Origin: Promethearchaeota archaeon
GTDB lineage: Archaea > Asgardarchaeota > Lokiarchaeia > Sigyniarchaeales > SOKP01
DNA: 50,400 nucleotides
Direction of reading: 5' to 3'
NCBI GenBank assembly: GCA_008080735.1
Contig: SHMW01000024.1
Span: 1-50,400 of the forward strand
The notes under the pieces are model-generated. The model was not told the origin of the DNA. It did not search any database and worked only from the letters and a program-made list of their open reading frames with translations. Positions 33,211 through 42,350 of the stretch are shown piece by piece. Every line of letters begins with the position of its first letter. Within the stretch, counting starts at the first letter, position 1. The translations under genes were made by a program, and so were the position numbers.

Positions 33211-34047
33211 TTATTTCCATTTATAAAATCCTTGACCGGATTTTAATCCCAATTCCCCTTTTTCCACTTTTTCTTTAAATTTTTCGGGTGGTTTATCTCT
33301 CGGGTCCCCACTTTCTTTATAATAGGACATTTCTACATTATAAGCTACATCTAATCCAACTCCATCCATCAATTCAAACGGTCCCATATTCATACCTGTA
33401 AAAATTTTCCATGCTGTATCAATAGTCTCCACATCTGCATTACCATTCGCCCACATATGAAGCACTTCACATTTTATCGCTCTCCAAATTCTATTGAATA
33501 CAAATCCCATTATCTCTTTTTTAACCACTAATGGAGTGCATTCAATAGACTTTATCCAATTCTTCCCAGTTTCAAAAGTCCCTTCGCTTGTTTCCGTCCC
33601 TTTCATAATATCCACCATAGGACGTAAAGGAATTGGAGGGTAAAAGTGAATATTTAAGACTTTGTCTTTTCTCGTAACTGCATCCTCAATTTTGGAAACT
33701 GGATAGGAGGAACTATTGGTGCCTATTATTGCGTGAGCTGGGGCAAGCTCGTCTATCTGGGCAAAGACTCTCTTCTTTAATTCCACATCTTCTGGAACAC
33801 ATTCAATAATAAGATCAACATCCATCAGCGCTTCAGAAAAATCGTGCGTAATATTTATATTCTGATATTTTTCCCTTTTATTTTTTGGTCGGAAGAATTT
33901 TTTTAGGAATACCTTGACATCTTCTAATACTTCTTTGCTCATATCATACAGATTTACCTTATAATCATAGAGTGCGGTTCTTGCCGCGATTTGCCTTCCT
34001 GTGAATCCTGCGCCAATGATTGCTACTTTTTTTATCTTAGTAGACAT
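33211..34047 (-). CDS. 3-hydroxyacyl-CoA dehydrogenase family protein
   Basis: 278 residues. The Rossmann motif is GAGFTGRQ (12-19), where most family members have GxGxMG. The central part has IIECVPE, GTNSSS and IHFYPPIPLRPMVDIM, in place of the usual HFFNP, with His134 as catalytic residue. The C-terminal domain ends GLKSGQGFYKWK. Reaction: NAD-linked oxidation of a 3-hydroxyacyl group. It is upstream of the BKACE gene and probably in one operon, the arrangement known for L-carnitine dehydrogenase with its cleavage enzyme. The altered loops suggest that the substrate is not a plain acyl-CoA; a small 3-hydroxy acid is plausible. That remains a guess. Confidence 0.85.
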   Translation of the reverse strand: MSTKIKKVAIIGAGFTGRQIAARTALYDYKVNLYDMSKEVLEDVKVFLKKFFRPKNKREKYQNINITHDFSEALMDVDLIIECVPEDVELKKRVFAQIDELAPAHAIIGTNSSSYPVSKIEDAVTRKDKVLNIHFYPPIPLRPMVDIMKGTETSEGTFETGKNWIKSIECTPLVVKKEIMGFVFNRIWRAIKCEVLHMWANGNADVETIDTAWKIFTGMNMGPFELMDGVGLDVAYNVEMSYYKESGDPRDKPPEKFKEKVEKGELGLKSGQGFYKWK

Positions 34048-34167
34048 TTTTTCTCCCTAATTGAGTATTTAAACATTATTAAAATTAATTTTAAATTAAG
34101 AATTCAATATATTCAATTATTCAACTTATTGAATTAAAAATGTTTCTGAATTAACCCGAGAAATTTT

Positions 34168-35154
34168 TTATTGCGTTTGAACAATTTTTTCCAAAGTTTC
34201 TAGAAAATACTCATTTTCCTTCTCAAGACCAATTGAGACTCGGATGAAGCCAAAAGTAAAATAATTGGATGCATCATACACTAGAATATTTCGTTCTGCT
34301 AAACTTTTAGCGATATCTGGTATTTCTGTGTTTATTAAAACAAAGTTTGTGCTACTTGGATAAGCAGTTATATTTAGGTGGTCACATTTCTTAAGGATTT
34401 TTTGTTTTTCTCTTTTAATCAGATCTCTATACTCCTCAATATAATCTCTATGTATTAACGCAGCTGAGGCAGCTGTAACGCTTGGATATGGAAGCATTAT
34501 TTCTAAACCTTTGAATTTTTTCCTTAATTTTTCTCCCGCGATCAAATATCCTATTCCAGACCCAGCTAACCCAAAAGATTTACTTAACGTTCTTAAAATT
34601 GCTAAATTTGGATATGTATCAATAAGATCGATTACAGTATATTTTGAGAATTCAAAATACGCCTCGTCAATTAACAATGTGATATTATCGTTATTCAATA
34701 AATCTTCTATTCCCTTTTTATCTATTATCAATTTTCCTGTTGGATTATTTGGATTATCCAATACAATCAATGTGGGTTTTTCTATTTCAGAGATGAGATA
34801 ATCGTATGGAAAGTGAAAGTTAGGAGCAGATAATTTTACCTTTAAAATGGAAGAAGGAGTTTTCTCGACAGAGTTTTCAATAATAATAAACGCAGGATCT
34901 GGAATTATTATTTGATCTATGGTTGAATGCAAAAAAATGAATTCTTTAATGATGATATCGGATCCAGGACTTAAAAAAATGGCTTCTGGACTAATATTGT
35001 TATATTCGGCCAATAAGTGGGTTAATCCATCCACTTCTTCTTGGGGTGTGTATCTATTAAGATTTGTGATAGAATCCTTCATAGAATTTAAGACAACATC
35101 CGGAGGCAAAAATGGCATTTCATTTTTATCTAATCGTGCTTTCATTCTAATCAT
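34168..35154 (-). CDS. PLP aminotransferase, HisC-like
   Basis: 328 residues, somewhat shorter than usual HisC (about 350). DNPNNPTGK (133-141), IDEAYFEF (162-169) with Asp163, and LRTLSKSFGLAGSGIGYL with the PLP lysine Lys192 are clear. SGSD near 63 and the SxSLG-like end (FGFIRVSIGLEKE) supply the phosphate and carboxylate sites. It may be histidinol-phosphate aminotransferase or an aromatic aminotransferase. No other his genes are near. It sits among minus-strand single genes, 55 bases upstream-to-downstream from the NAD-kinase-like gene, which may be co-transcribed with it. Confidence 0.88.
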   Translation of the reverse strand: MIRMKARLDKNEMPFLPPDVVLNSMKDSITNLNRYTPQEEVDGLTHLLAEYNNISPEAIFLSPGSDIIIKEFIFLHSTIDQIIIPDPAFIIIENSVEKTPSSILKVKLSAPNFHFPYDYLISEIEKPTLIVLDNPNNPTGKLIIDKKGIEDLLNNDNITLLIDEAYFEFSKYTVIDLIDTYPNLAILRTLSKSFGLAGSGIGYLIAGEKLRKKFKGLEIMLPYPSVTAASAALIHRDYIEEYRDLIKREKQKILKKCDHLNITAYPSSTNFVLINTEIPDIAKSLAERNILVYDASNYFTFGFIRVSIGLEKENEYFLETLEKIVQTQ

Positions 35155-35209
35155 CCTCAGTCCTATTTCAAAGTAGGAATTTTTATCATATTTTTAGGGT
35201 TCTCATCAA

Positions 35210-36310
35210 TTATTTCACTTCAACAAGTTCTTTTTTATTATAACCAGTAATCACTTTCATATAACCGTGAAATTCCTTATCTAAATCCGAATCTCCAGTA
35301 TCAACTCTAAGAGAATCCAATTCTTTTAGCTTAATTTCAGTTGATATGATAATAAAATTTTTAGCTCCGATTTTTTTTATCACTTCTGGAGTAAATTGCT
35401 TATTTCCTCTACCAAGAATAAATCCTTGCCCACCAATGGGAGAAATAATGGCTTTAAACTTTTTATATTTTTCGAAAAGTTTAAGTATTCCCTCTTCATT
35501 GAGATCTGTTTTTATAAGTTTTTTATTACATACAGCATCAATCCCTAAGAGAACGTATGAGAGATTTAATTCTTTAGATATGGTTTTGACGGTCGTACCT
35601 GGAGCTAATAAATAAATACAGTCTTCAACCATATTTTCAATACAGAATTGAGCAATCTCTTTTTTCATTTCGCTTATTGATTTCTCTGTCTTAGAACTAT
35701 GTTTCCCAGCTTGAATAAGGGATTGAACTTTAGGAACTTTTAGATAACCATATAGTTTTGATTGCATTTTATCATCTCGGTATGCTTCCTCATCAATATC
35801 TAAAACTTCTTTTTCCACATATTCCGTTCCATAAAAAAAACTCTCTAAGACCCCAGCAGCCGCTTTAGGACTTACAGCAAACACAGCACTGAACATTTTA
35901 ACACCAGAGGGAATGGCTATCACTGGTATCGACAACTTTATAGCATCGTAGATATCTCTGGCCGTTCCGTCACCTCCACAAAAGACTAAAAGCTCTATAT
36001 TTTCATCTTTCATTTTTTGGGCAATTCTTTTTGTGTCCGAAGCTGTTGTTTGCTTTGAAATTTCTCCAATTAGAGAATATTTGAAATGAAAGGGTTTTAC
36101 ATAATTTTCACCCATTTTCCCAGGTGCAACATAAAAATGTATGTTAAAATTTCTATTAATATGTGATAGAAAATTCTTAATTCTATTTGGAGTGACAGGG
36201 TCTGCTCCCATTTCCTCAGCCTTCTTAAATATTGTACCATCTGTGCCTTTAAGACCTACAGCTCCTCCCATACCTGCTATTGGGTTTACAATCAAACCAA
36301 TCTTTTTCAT
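35210..36310 (-). CDS. ATP-NAD kinase family protein (AcoX/COG3199-like)
   Basis: 366 residues. IGLIVNPIAGMGG at the start and CGGDGTARDIYDA at 111-123 are the NAD-kinase-fold signature. GIDAVCNKKLIKTDLNEEGI and SPIGGQGFILGRGNKQ belong to the COG3199 subgroup. Members either phosphorylate NAD(H) or have an unknown kinase role. The gene has the palindrome GAATAAATATTC 68 bases upstream of its ATG. This is the same element in reverse as that before the IssA-like gene, so it may belong to the iron-sulfur regulon. Confidence 0.85.
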   Translation of the reverse strand: MKKIGLIVNPIAGMGGAVGLKGTDGTIFKKAEEMGADPVTPNRIKNFLSHINRNFNIHFYVAPGKMGENYVKPFHFKYSLIGEISKQTTASDTKRIAQKMKDENIELLVFCGGDGTARDIYDAIKLSIPVIAIPSGVKMFSAVFAVSPKAAAGVLESFFYGTEYVEKEVLDIDEEAYRDDKMQSKLYGYLKVPKVQSLIQAGKHSSKTEKSISEMKKEIAQFCIENMVEDCIYLLAPGTTVKTISKELNLSYVLLGIDAVCNKKLIKTDLNEEGILKLFEKYKKFKAIISPIGGQGFILGRGNKQFTPEVIKKIGAKNFIIISTEIKLKELDSLRVDTGDSDLDKEFHGYMKVITGYNKKELVEVK

Positions 36311-36378
36311 ATTTGTCTCTCAAATTAACTATATACAATATTATTTTTGAAGGTTTATTGAATTTAATAGGTTTTTTG

Positions 36379-36390
36379 GAATAAATATTC
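36379..36390. promoter_or_regulatory. GAAT-4-ATTC palindrome upstream of the NAD-kinase-like gene
   Basis: GAATAAATATTC, the exact reverse complement of the site at 45673-45684. It lies 68 bases before the start of the gene at 35210-36310, the same distance as in the MinD/ferredoxin promoter. Confidence 0.4.
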
Positions 36391-36485
36391 ATAATTCCTT
36401 ATGATAACTAAAACAATTTATTACTAAAAAAAATAAAGATTTATACAATTAAAAAAATGAAATTGGAATTAATTTAAGATAATAT

Positions 36486-37490
36486 TTATTTTTCGTAATA
36501 GTATTCTCCTTGTTTTTCATACATTAATCTAAGAAATATAGGAATCATAAGTGAAAATATGCTTTTCATTATACTCTTCCCAACTTTCCCATTTTTAAAA
36601 TTGATATATCCTTGTTGAGTTTCTCTAACTTTTTTATCTAGATCTTTCCAAGTTTTAATTATTATGTTATAAAACTTATTCTTATCTATGATATTCTGCG
36701 GCATGTTCACAGCTGCCCCTGCCTTTTCACTTTCTACCAACCGTCCTTCTTGAAGATCTTCCACATTAGATGCCTTGATATAGACATCATTATCATCGAA
36801 AATTTCTGAATGAGTTAAATACATTGGAACAAGTACGTCCCAAATATAGATATGATCTAGTTTATGAACCTTTTCGTGTAACCAGAATTCGTTTTCTAAT
36901 TTGTCTATATATATATCTGGCCAAAAATCAAGTTGCTTAAGATATTCTTTAGTTAATGGTACTTGCTTGCAGATATGACAGTTGATAATTGTCACAGGAC
37001 ACTTCGCATTCAATACTTCTAAAGCGGCTGAAAGGTCATTTCGAAGATTGACATCTTTTATCTTAGTTCTTCCAATCGTTAAGCGTTCGTCAATTATACC
37101 ACCCATCAATATGATTTCTCTGACTTTTTCAAAAAAATCTGGATCAATTTTTTGTGCAGCGTAGAGATTGGTTAAAGGCCCTAGTCCAAATATTGTAATT
37201 TCTCCCCTATTAGAATTCACTTGATCAACGAGGAACTCAGCAGCAGCAGTATTTATTTCACCTTTTTCACTAGCCCCTTTTAATAATGGTATCTTCGTTT
37301 TATTCACGGATTTTAGCAATCTTTTAGTTTGGTTATGGACATTTTTGATTGAAGAATTTCCAAAAACGGTAGTTATCCCAATTATTTCAATCTCTTCTTC
37401 ACCTAATGAATATAAAATAGCCAATCCGTCATCATTCCATCTAAAATTCATACCCATTGTATTATCGGTGTCGATAATTACTTTTTTCAA
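36486..37490 (-). CDS. inosine/uridine-type nucleoside hydrolase
   Basis: 334 residues. IDTDNTMGMNFRWNDDGLA at 6-24 is the Ca-binding Asp cluster. It carries about seven extra residues compared with the usual DTDPGxDD. GITTVFGN (38-45), TIFGLGPLTNL and the LMGG segment near 128 follow the family, and DVNLRNDLSAALEVL places the next Asp. The enzyme releases a base from a ribonucleoside, for salvage. The C-terminal 40 residues hold a hydrophobic stretch (SIMKSIFSLMIPIFL), unusual for this family and perhaps membrane-associated. The substrate is not clear from these motifs. Confidence 0.82.
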   Translation of the reverse strand: MKKVIIDTDNTMGMNFRWNDDGLAILYSLGEEEIEIIGITTVFGNSSIKNVHNQTKRLLKSVNKTKIPLLKGASEKGEINTAAAEFLVDQVNSNRGEITIFGLGPLTNLYAAQKIDPDFFEKVREIILMGGIIDERLTIGRTKIKDVNLRNDLSAALEVLNAKCPVTIINCHICKQVPLTKEYLKQLDFWPDIYIDKLENEFWLHEKVHKLDHIYIWDVLVPMYLTHSEIFDDNDVYIKASNVEDLQEGRLVESEKAGAAVNMPQNIIDKNKFYNIIIKTWKDLDKKVRETQQGYINFKNGKVGKSIMKSIFSLMIPIFLRLMYEKQGEYYYEK

Positions 37491-37548
37491 ATCTCAATCT
37501 ATCCCCTAATTATAATTAATTTTATATGAAGAATGAAATATAGTATAT

Positions 37549-38268
37549 TTATTCTGAGGAAATCCCCGATATGAATTTATATAATTTACTTTCCTCCGTA
37601 AGAAAAAATCCATAGAGAGCAAGAAAAAGACCGAAAATCAATGCAATCCGGGCGATAATCTCAATAATAGCGTTATTTGGATCAAAAATTCCTTCATCAA
37701 TTACAAGCGAGACTCCTGCTAATAAGAATCCAATGATCAACATAATTCCACGATATTTTAGCACTTGATCTTTCGAGCGTATTGATTTGACTGCTAAAAT
37801 AGCTAAAGGAACTAATGAGACCAACATAGAAAACGCATCAAATATAAAAGCAATATCACCAACTACTTCTGCGGTTAAGTTGCTAAAAAAGACCATATAA
37901 ATAAACGAGATCTCCCAAATTATACTTAATATTAGCATAATTATCAAGAAAGCCAGCACTTTTTTTGAATCAGGATAAAGTAATTGATAGAATACATATA
38001 ACCAAGACATAACTAATAATGGGATTAATCCAAAATTTATGAAAATTAAGGTCTTATCATCGACAGAAACCTCTATTCCAAATAATCCAAGTAAAAATTG
38101 GAAGCTGAAATAGACTAATCCCCCAAGAAACGATAATCCCATCAATACTCCACCTATTAATTCTTTTTGCCCTGTATATTTGTAATTGATATAAAATTTA
38201 ATCGCCAAACCAATCATCAAGGCCATTATTAAAAAACCTAATGTATGATACACCATTTCTAAGACCAT
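37549..38268 (-). CDS. seven-helix membrane protein
   Basis: 239 residues with seven hydrophobic helices and short loops. I recognise no family. It begins six bases after the stop of the Cys-domain gene upstream on the same strand, so the two are one operon and possibly one complex. The even spread of helices is unlike the 6- or 12-helix carriers seen elsewhere in the window. A sensor- or receptor-like topology is possible but unproven. Confidence 0.65.
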   Translation of the reverse strand: MVLEMVYHTLGFLIMALMIGLAIKFYINYKYTGQKELIGGVLMGLSFLGGLVYFSFQFLLGLFGIEVSVDDKTLIFINFGLIPLLVMSWLYVFYQLLYPDSKKVLAFLIIMLILSIIWEISFIYMVFFSNLTAEVVGDIAFIFDAFSMLVSLVPLAILAVKSIRSKDQVLKYRGIMLIIGFLLAGVSLVIDEGIFDPNNAIIEIIARIALIFGLFLALYGFFLTEESKLYKFISGISSE

Positions 38269-38274
38269 TTTTTA

Positions 38275-39138
38275 TCACTTACTCAATTTTTTAAATTTTA
38301 GAAATTCGATATTTTTGTATATATCCTTAACTTCAACACCATAATAGTTCTTAACTATGTCAAGTAAGAATTCTCCGTATCTTACATTTATCTCAACGTC
38401 AAATTCCTTTTCCAAACTTTTGATTATTTTATTGAGATTGAGATTTTTCTTTTTATTCACTAATTCTGCAACTGAATTTGAAAGAAAATAGGCATTCTTA
38501 ATCTCGTTTTTCAGATAATTTACAGATTGAACCCCAAAGTTTTCTTTGAAAAATCTTTGAGTAAACCCTCTTACTACTCCTAAGTCGGCATCAGTAATGA
38601 TTTTATCTTTGTCTTTTACAATTTCAACATCTTTAACAACTATATCAAGGTTTAAATCCTCCTTAATATGACGGTACTCATCTTCACCTATAATTTTATA
38701 TACAATTTCAAATGTCCCTGCAAAGATATATTCAAATAATGCATTATATAGTTCAGCTAAAAACTCTTTTTCTTTAATTAGGATTATGCCTATTGACTGT
38801 TTATTGAAAAAGCTTTTTAGAATATAGTTAAAAGTTAAGGGATAAAGATTTAGTTGTAACAAATCCATATCATTTTCGTTAAAAGGAACAGTCTCCACAT
38901 CCTTAATTTCAAAAGTGATACCGGGAGCGGGTACAAAATCTATTTGTTCTCTCGCGCGGATGTTAAAATTTTTATCAAGATATACGATAAATGTATGCTC
39001 GCATATAGTTTTCTCAATGGTAATAGTAGTTAATCCTTTTTGACTTGACTGTATTGGCTCTTTGGGAACCATCAGCCATCCTGATTTTTGACAGACTGGA
39101 CAGATGATATATATTTTTTGTTCATTGCTCGCCAGCAT
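38275..39138 (-). CDS. Asgard-type protein with CxxC head and longin-like body
   Basis: 287 residues. ICPVCQKSGWLMVP at 12-25 gives a CxxC knuckle, and ICEHTFIVYLDKNFNIR about 45-60 adds Cys and His. The rest alternates strands and amphipathic helices, with a middle stretch (QSIGIILIKEKEFLAELYNAL) that could be a longin- or CheC-like domain. I do not recognise a family with certainty; the type is familiar from Lokiarchaeia. It is translated with the seven-helix protein six bases downstream, so it probably acts at the membrane. Confidence 0.6.
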   Translation of the reverse strand: MLASNEQKIYIICPVCQKSGWLMVPKEPIQSSQKGLTTITIEKTICEHTFIVYLDKNFNIRAREQIDFVPAPGITFEIKDVETVPFNENDMDLLQLNLYPLTFNYILKSFFNKQSIGIILIKEKEFLAELYNALFEYIFAGTFEIVYKIIGEDEYRHIKEDLNLDIVVKDVEIVKDKDKIITDADLGVVRGFTQRFFKENFGVQSVNYLKNEIKNAYFLSNSVAELVNKKKNLNLNKIIKSLEKEFDVEINVRYGEFLLDIVKNYYGVEVKDIYKNIEFLKFKKLSK

Positions 39139-39510
39139 ATTTTAACCACCTTTGAAAATGATTTGAACAACTTATCTATATACAAGAATGTGAGATGAAG
39201 ATATTTAAATTTTGGTAAAATCAGAATAATATTCCAATCTAATTCTACACATACCTAATGGAATAGTATAAAAGATTATCCGACAAAAAGGAAGACGATA
39301 AAGAATGTTCCGTGATACTCGATTTTGGAAAATATATTTATGAGGGGGAATTTGAATGAGATCTGAAATTATCACTAATGCTAATCTCCATTTATAAAGT
39401 GATATTTCAATTGTGAATTCCCTATTTACTAAATTTTCCTTTGAGAGGAGTATCATCTTATTTTGATTCTGATAAGGATGTTGCCAAAAGAAAAGAAAAT
39501 AAAAGAAATA
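39139..39510. other. intergenic region, no firm gene
   Basis: These 372 bases lie between the Cys-domain gene and mrp. A minus-strand frame of 83 codons (39205-39456) is open but lacks any motif and has a composition rich in Ile, Arg and Tyr, as expected for a chance frame. On the plus strand 39267-39359 reads protein-like (DKKEDDKECSVILDFGKYI) but has an upstream stop and no start. It may be a scrap of a lost gene. Confidence 0.35.
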
Positions 39511-40395
39511 TTAATCTGAAGATTTTTCTAAAGTTTCCCGAATTCTATTTACAACCTCTTTAAATGCTTTCGCACTTTCAGAATCGGGGTATTTCACTAC
39601 GAAGGGGAGGCCCTTATCTCCTTGGGTGCTAACTTCGGTTTCAAATGGTATCTTTCCTAATAATTCCACATTAAAATCATTTGCTGCTTTTTCTGCTCCT
39701 CCTGGTGGATATAAATCAATATGTTTTCCGCAATGAGGACATTTAAAACCAGACATATTTTCAATAATACCCAACACTTTCCTCTCCATTATTTGTGTCA
39801 TTTTGATGGTTTTTCTAGCGTCCATAAGTGCTACCTCCTGAGGTGTTGTCACTACAACGACATTTTCATCAGGAATCAATTGTAAAATATCCAAGGTCTC
39901 ATCTGATGTCCCTGGTGGAAGATCAAATACAATATAATCGAGGTCTCCCCATTTTGCATCGCCTAAGAATTGTCGAATTGCACCCATCTTCATGGGACCT
40001 CTCCAAATCACTGGGGTATCGGTGTCTTGGGTAAGAAATGACATACTAAGAACTTTAATTCCCATCGGACCATTTACAGGATAAAATTTTTTCTCACCCT
40101 TATCAACCATCGGTTTCAATTCATTACTGACACCCAACATTTTAGTCACATTTGGACCGGTAATATCAACGTCCATAATACCCACATCTAATCCATAACT
40201 TGCTAAGCTCATCGCAAGGTTCACAGCGACTGTAGTTTTTCCAACTCCTCCTTTTCCTGAAATAACTACAAGTTTATGGTCAATCTTTGCCATATTAGCT
40301 TCGATATCCTTCATCCTACGATCCATTTCCTCTTTCTTGCCTTGTGCGACTGTCTCATTCAAGTCTATTTCATCTGGTATTTCTTCATCCGCCAT
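39511..40395 (-). CDS. Mrp/NBP35-type iron-sulfur cluster carrier ATPase
   Basis: 294 residues. Walker A SGKGGVGKTT at 46-55 with the deviant lysine, MDVDITGPN (74-82), DLPPGTSDE (158-166) and the cluster-binding Cys219 and Cys222 in FKCPHCGK. Mrp/NBP35 (ApbC) dimers hold a 4Fe-4S cluster between the CxxC pairs and pass it to target proteins. The N-terminal 40 residues are an acidic helical extension lacking the four-cysteine motif of eukaryotic NBP35. The promoter carries GAATGATTATTC at 40560-40571 and a TATA-like TTTAAATAG. It probably supplies clusters to the many Fe-S proteins encoded here. Confidence 0.93.
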   Translation of the reverse strand: MADEEIPDEIDLNETVAQGKKEEMDRRMKDIEANMAKIDHKLVVISGKGGVGKTTVAVNLAMSLASYGLDVGIMDVDITGPNVTKMLGVSNELKPMVDKGEKKFYPVNGPMGIKVLSMSFLTQDTDTPVIWRGPMKMGAIRQFLGDAKWGDLDYIVFDLPPGTSDETLDILQLIPDENVVVVTTPQEVALMDARKTIKMTQIMERKVLGIIENMSGFKCPHCGKHIDLYPPGGAEKAANDFNVELLGKIPFETEVSTQGDKGLPFVVKYPDSESAKAFKEVVNRIRETLEKSSD

Positions 40396-40559
40396 AATTT
40401 TTTACACTACTAAGTTTTAGTTATTTTTTCTATGTTGTAATTAATTCTCACTCTCTTTAATTCTATTGTTAATAATTTATGAAACATCTGTTAGTTTAGC
40501 ATTATTTCTATTTAAAGAGAAGCAAGAGTAATTATAGAAAATATTTTTTCTAATGATTT

Positions 40560-40571
40560 GAATGATTATTC
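40560..40571. promoter_or_regulatory. GAAT-4-ATTC operator of the mrp gene
   Basis: GAATGATTATTC reads GAATAATCATTC on the transcribed strand, identical to the site at 25364-25375. It lies 165 bases before the ATG at 40395, upstream of the likely TATA at about 40509-40517. Confidence 0.55.
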
Positions 40572-40635
40572 ATTAAAAAATTTTGCATTTATAAGGGATA
40601 AATGATAGGAAAAATTCTTAAAATCGATGCTAATG

Positions 40636-40644
40636 AAAAAAAAA
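40636..40644 (-). terminator. T-run terminator after the TrkA-like gene
   Basis: Nine A on the plus strand give nine T in the minus-strand transcript about 27 bases past the stop of the TrkA-like gene. Confidence 0.45.
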
Positions 40645-40670
40645 GTAAAATGAAAAGATTCTGCTTAAGA

Positions 40671-41831
40671 CTATTTCTTATATTCAAGTGCGATTGAAGA
40701 ATTTGGCGGTACATTCTTTTGTAGCATTTTGAATGCATATAAAGAGGACGAAAAGGTTTTTGCGTTATATCTCTTCACCACATCATTTAGCTCATCATCA
40801 AACACACGCACGAAAATTTCAATATCAGGATATCGAGAAAAAATCTTTGCCGTCAAATATATTGCCTCATCAAATTCTAATCGGCTTGTCCAGAAAATAT
40901 ATAATTGCTCAACCTCGCTCAGATTCACATAGTCTCGAATATCACTCAAAAAGCGAGGAAAATCATTGATAATATGCAATTTTTCATTTTCAGGAAATGG
41001 AATCCCATCGTGGATATCATCAAATAAAAACACTTCACGATCATCTTGGGTTGAAATATCATAAGCGAGCCTATGACATAAGTGATCTCGCCCTATAACG
41101 ATAGCTTTTCCTTTACTTGCTCTAGACCATTTTACCACTGCATCCATCGCCCATTTCGATACTGAAAATGCAAAGACATTGAGGGGTTCTTGTTGGAGAT
41201 ATTCTCGAACGTGTCCTTCAAAAGCTCTGACATAGATGGGACATTTTTCATTATAATTACGAATTTTCTCTGAACAAATAATTGCAATCCGATAATCATT
41301 AGTACAGATGAAGATTTCTTTCGCATCCTTAATATTGAGATTTAACAAGTTTTTAGTATCGGTGGGATCCCCCACGGTCACAGCATATCCTTGATTGATA
41401 TAGTCTTCTACTTTTTCCTCATCGTCTTCGATAATACAAAATGATCGCTTATTCTCAATGCAATGTTCAATTATTCTTACCGATAAGTGGTCATATCCAA
41501 TGATAACCGTATGATTGTGTTGATGTTTACACAGAATTCTACTTGTTATTAAAGGATTATACTTTTCAAGGAGTTCCCCGATGATAAATCCAAATACAAT
41601 CACTTCTAATATAATGGGCCAAACAAGGGCATAAAATGCGGCAAAATCGCTTGTGGTGCTCGGACAACGTACGGTTAATGAGTAAAGAAATATCGCCCAA
41701 AATTCATGAATTGGTTCGGTAAAAAAGAAATAAGTAAATCCGCCCAACCAGAATAAAAATAAAAACAAAAACGGATACTTATATTGTTTTAACTTAAGAT
41801 GTATTTCAATTAAATAATTCATTACACTCAT
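40671..41831 (-). CDS. TrkA/RCK-domain membrane protein without a canonical K+ filter
   Basis: 386 residues. Two membrane helices (about 18-37 and 67-88) flank a loop where K+ channels have TVGYGD. Here the loop is LTVRCPSTTSDF. Two Rossmann domains follow: HTVIIGYDHLSVRIIEH (about 106-122) and GKAIVIGRDHLCHRLAYD (about 237-254). Each keeps the strand-turn-helix but has lost the GxGxxG. IEDDEEKVEDYINQGYAVTVGDPTD is typical of RCK domains. It may be a diverged channel, a non-K+ pore or a sensor. A stand-alone TrkA of Trk/Ktr transporters would lack membrane helices. Confidence 0.75.
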   Translation of the reverse strand: MSVMNYLIEIHLKLKQYKYPFLFLFLFWLGGFTYFFFTEPIHEFWAIFLYSLTVRCPSTTSDFAAFYALVWPIILEVIVFGFIIGELLEKYNPLITSRILCKHQHNHTVIIGYDHLSVRIIEHCIENKRSFCIIEDDEEKVEDYINQGYAVTVGDPTDTKNLLNLNIKDAKEIFICTNDYRIAIICSEKIRNYNEKCPIYVRAFEGHVREYLQQEPLNVFAFSVSKWAMDAVVKWSRASKGKAIVIGRDHLCHRLAYDISTQDDREVFLFDDIHDGIPFPENEKLHIINDFPRFLSDIRDYVNLSEVEQLYIFWTSRLEFDEAIYLTAKIFSRYPDIEIFVRVFDDELNDVVKRYNAKTFSSSLYAFKMLQKNVPPNSSIALEYKK

Positions 41832-41966
41832 ATATCTATCACTTTTTTTCTATTGATAGTTATCATATAGAAAAAATAATATAAAATATTTCTCTATATT
41901 TTCTCATTTCTCAATATAGAACTATATAGTCGCTTCTGGGTAGAGACTTGATCAAAATGAAGATAT

Positions 41967-42239
41967 TCATTCCAAAGCCCCTATTATTTCCATAAGATTT
42001 TTTCTATTTCTCTCCCATCCCTTATCAACAGCGCGTTGTACAAATTTTTTCATTGTAGCTTTGACCACGGCTCTATTCAGTACAATTTTTAATTTTGACA
42101 TGACTTTTTCAACAATCAGAGATTTGATTAGATTTTCCAGAGATTCACCTTTAGAGGCTTTTTTAATAATCCGTTTAAAGGTCTTTCGAATAGCGTTTTC
42201 TACAATCTGCTCGAGGTTATCTTTTACATTAGGGGACAT
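41967..42239 (-). CDS. small helical protein
   Basis: 90 residues, nearly all charged amphipathic helix (IVENAIRKTFKRIIKKASKG, IEKVMSKLKIVLNRAVVKAT), net positive. It may dimerise as a coiled coil or bind acidic partners such as nucleic acid. No family recognised. It is divergent from the metallo-beta-lactamase gene with about 110 bases between starts and stands 135 bases before the TrkA-like gene on the same strand. Confidence 0.55.
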   Translation of the reverse strand: MSPNVKDNLEQIVENAIRKTFKRIIKKASKGESLENLIKSLIVEKVMSKLKIVLNRAVVKATMKKFVQRAVDKGWERNRKNLMEIIGALE

Positions 42240-42350
42240 TTACATAAGAGAAAATTTAGTTTTGAAAACTTAATAAATCTATTATTACTTATTTGTTTGT
42301 ATTTAGATAATATTCATAAAAATTCCCTTCAAATTCCGTTCTAATTGAAA

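Noticed and set aside
34085..34135. Multiple ATTCAA/TTGAAT words as further operator sites
   Set aside because: The spacing does not match GAAT-4-ATTC, and the region is simply AT-rich; not counted in the regulon.
39229..39239. GAATAATATTC as another regulon site
   Set aside because: The arms are separated by three bases, not four, and no gene start lies downstream in a suitable position.
39205..39456. Minus-strand open frame of 83 codons before mrp
   Set aside because: No motif, odd composition and no ribosome-binding site; more likely a chance frame in an intergenic region.
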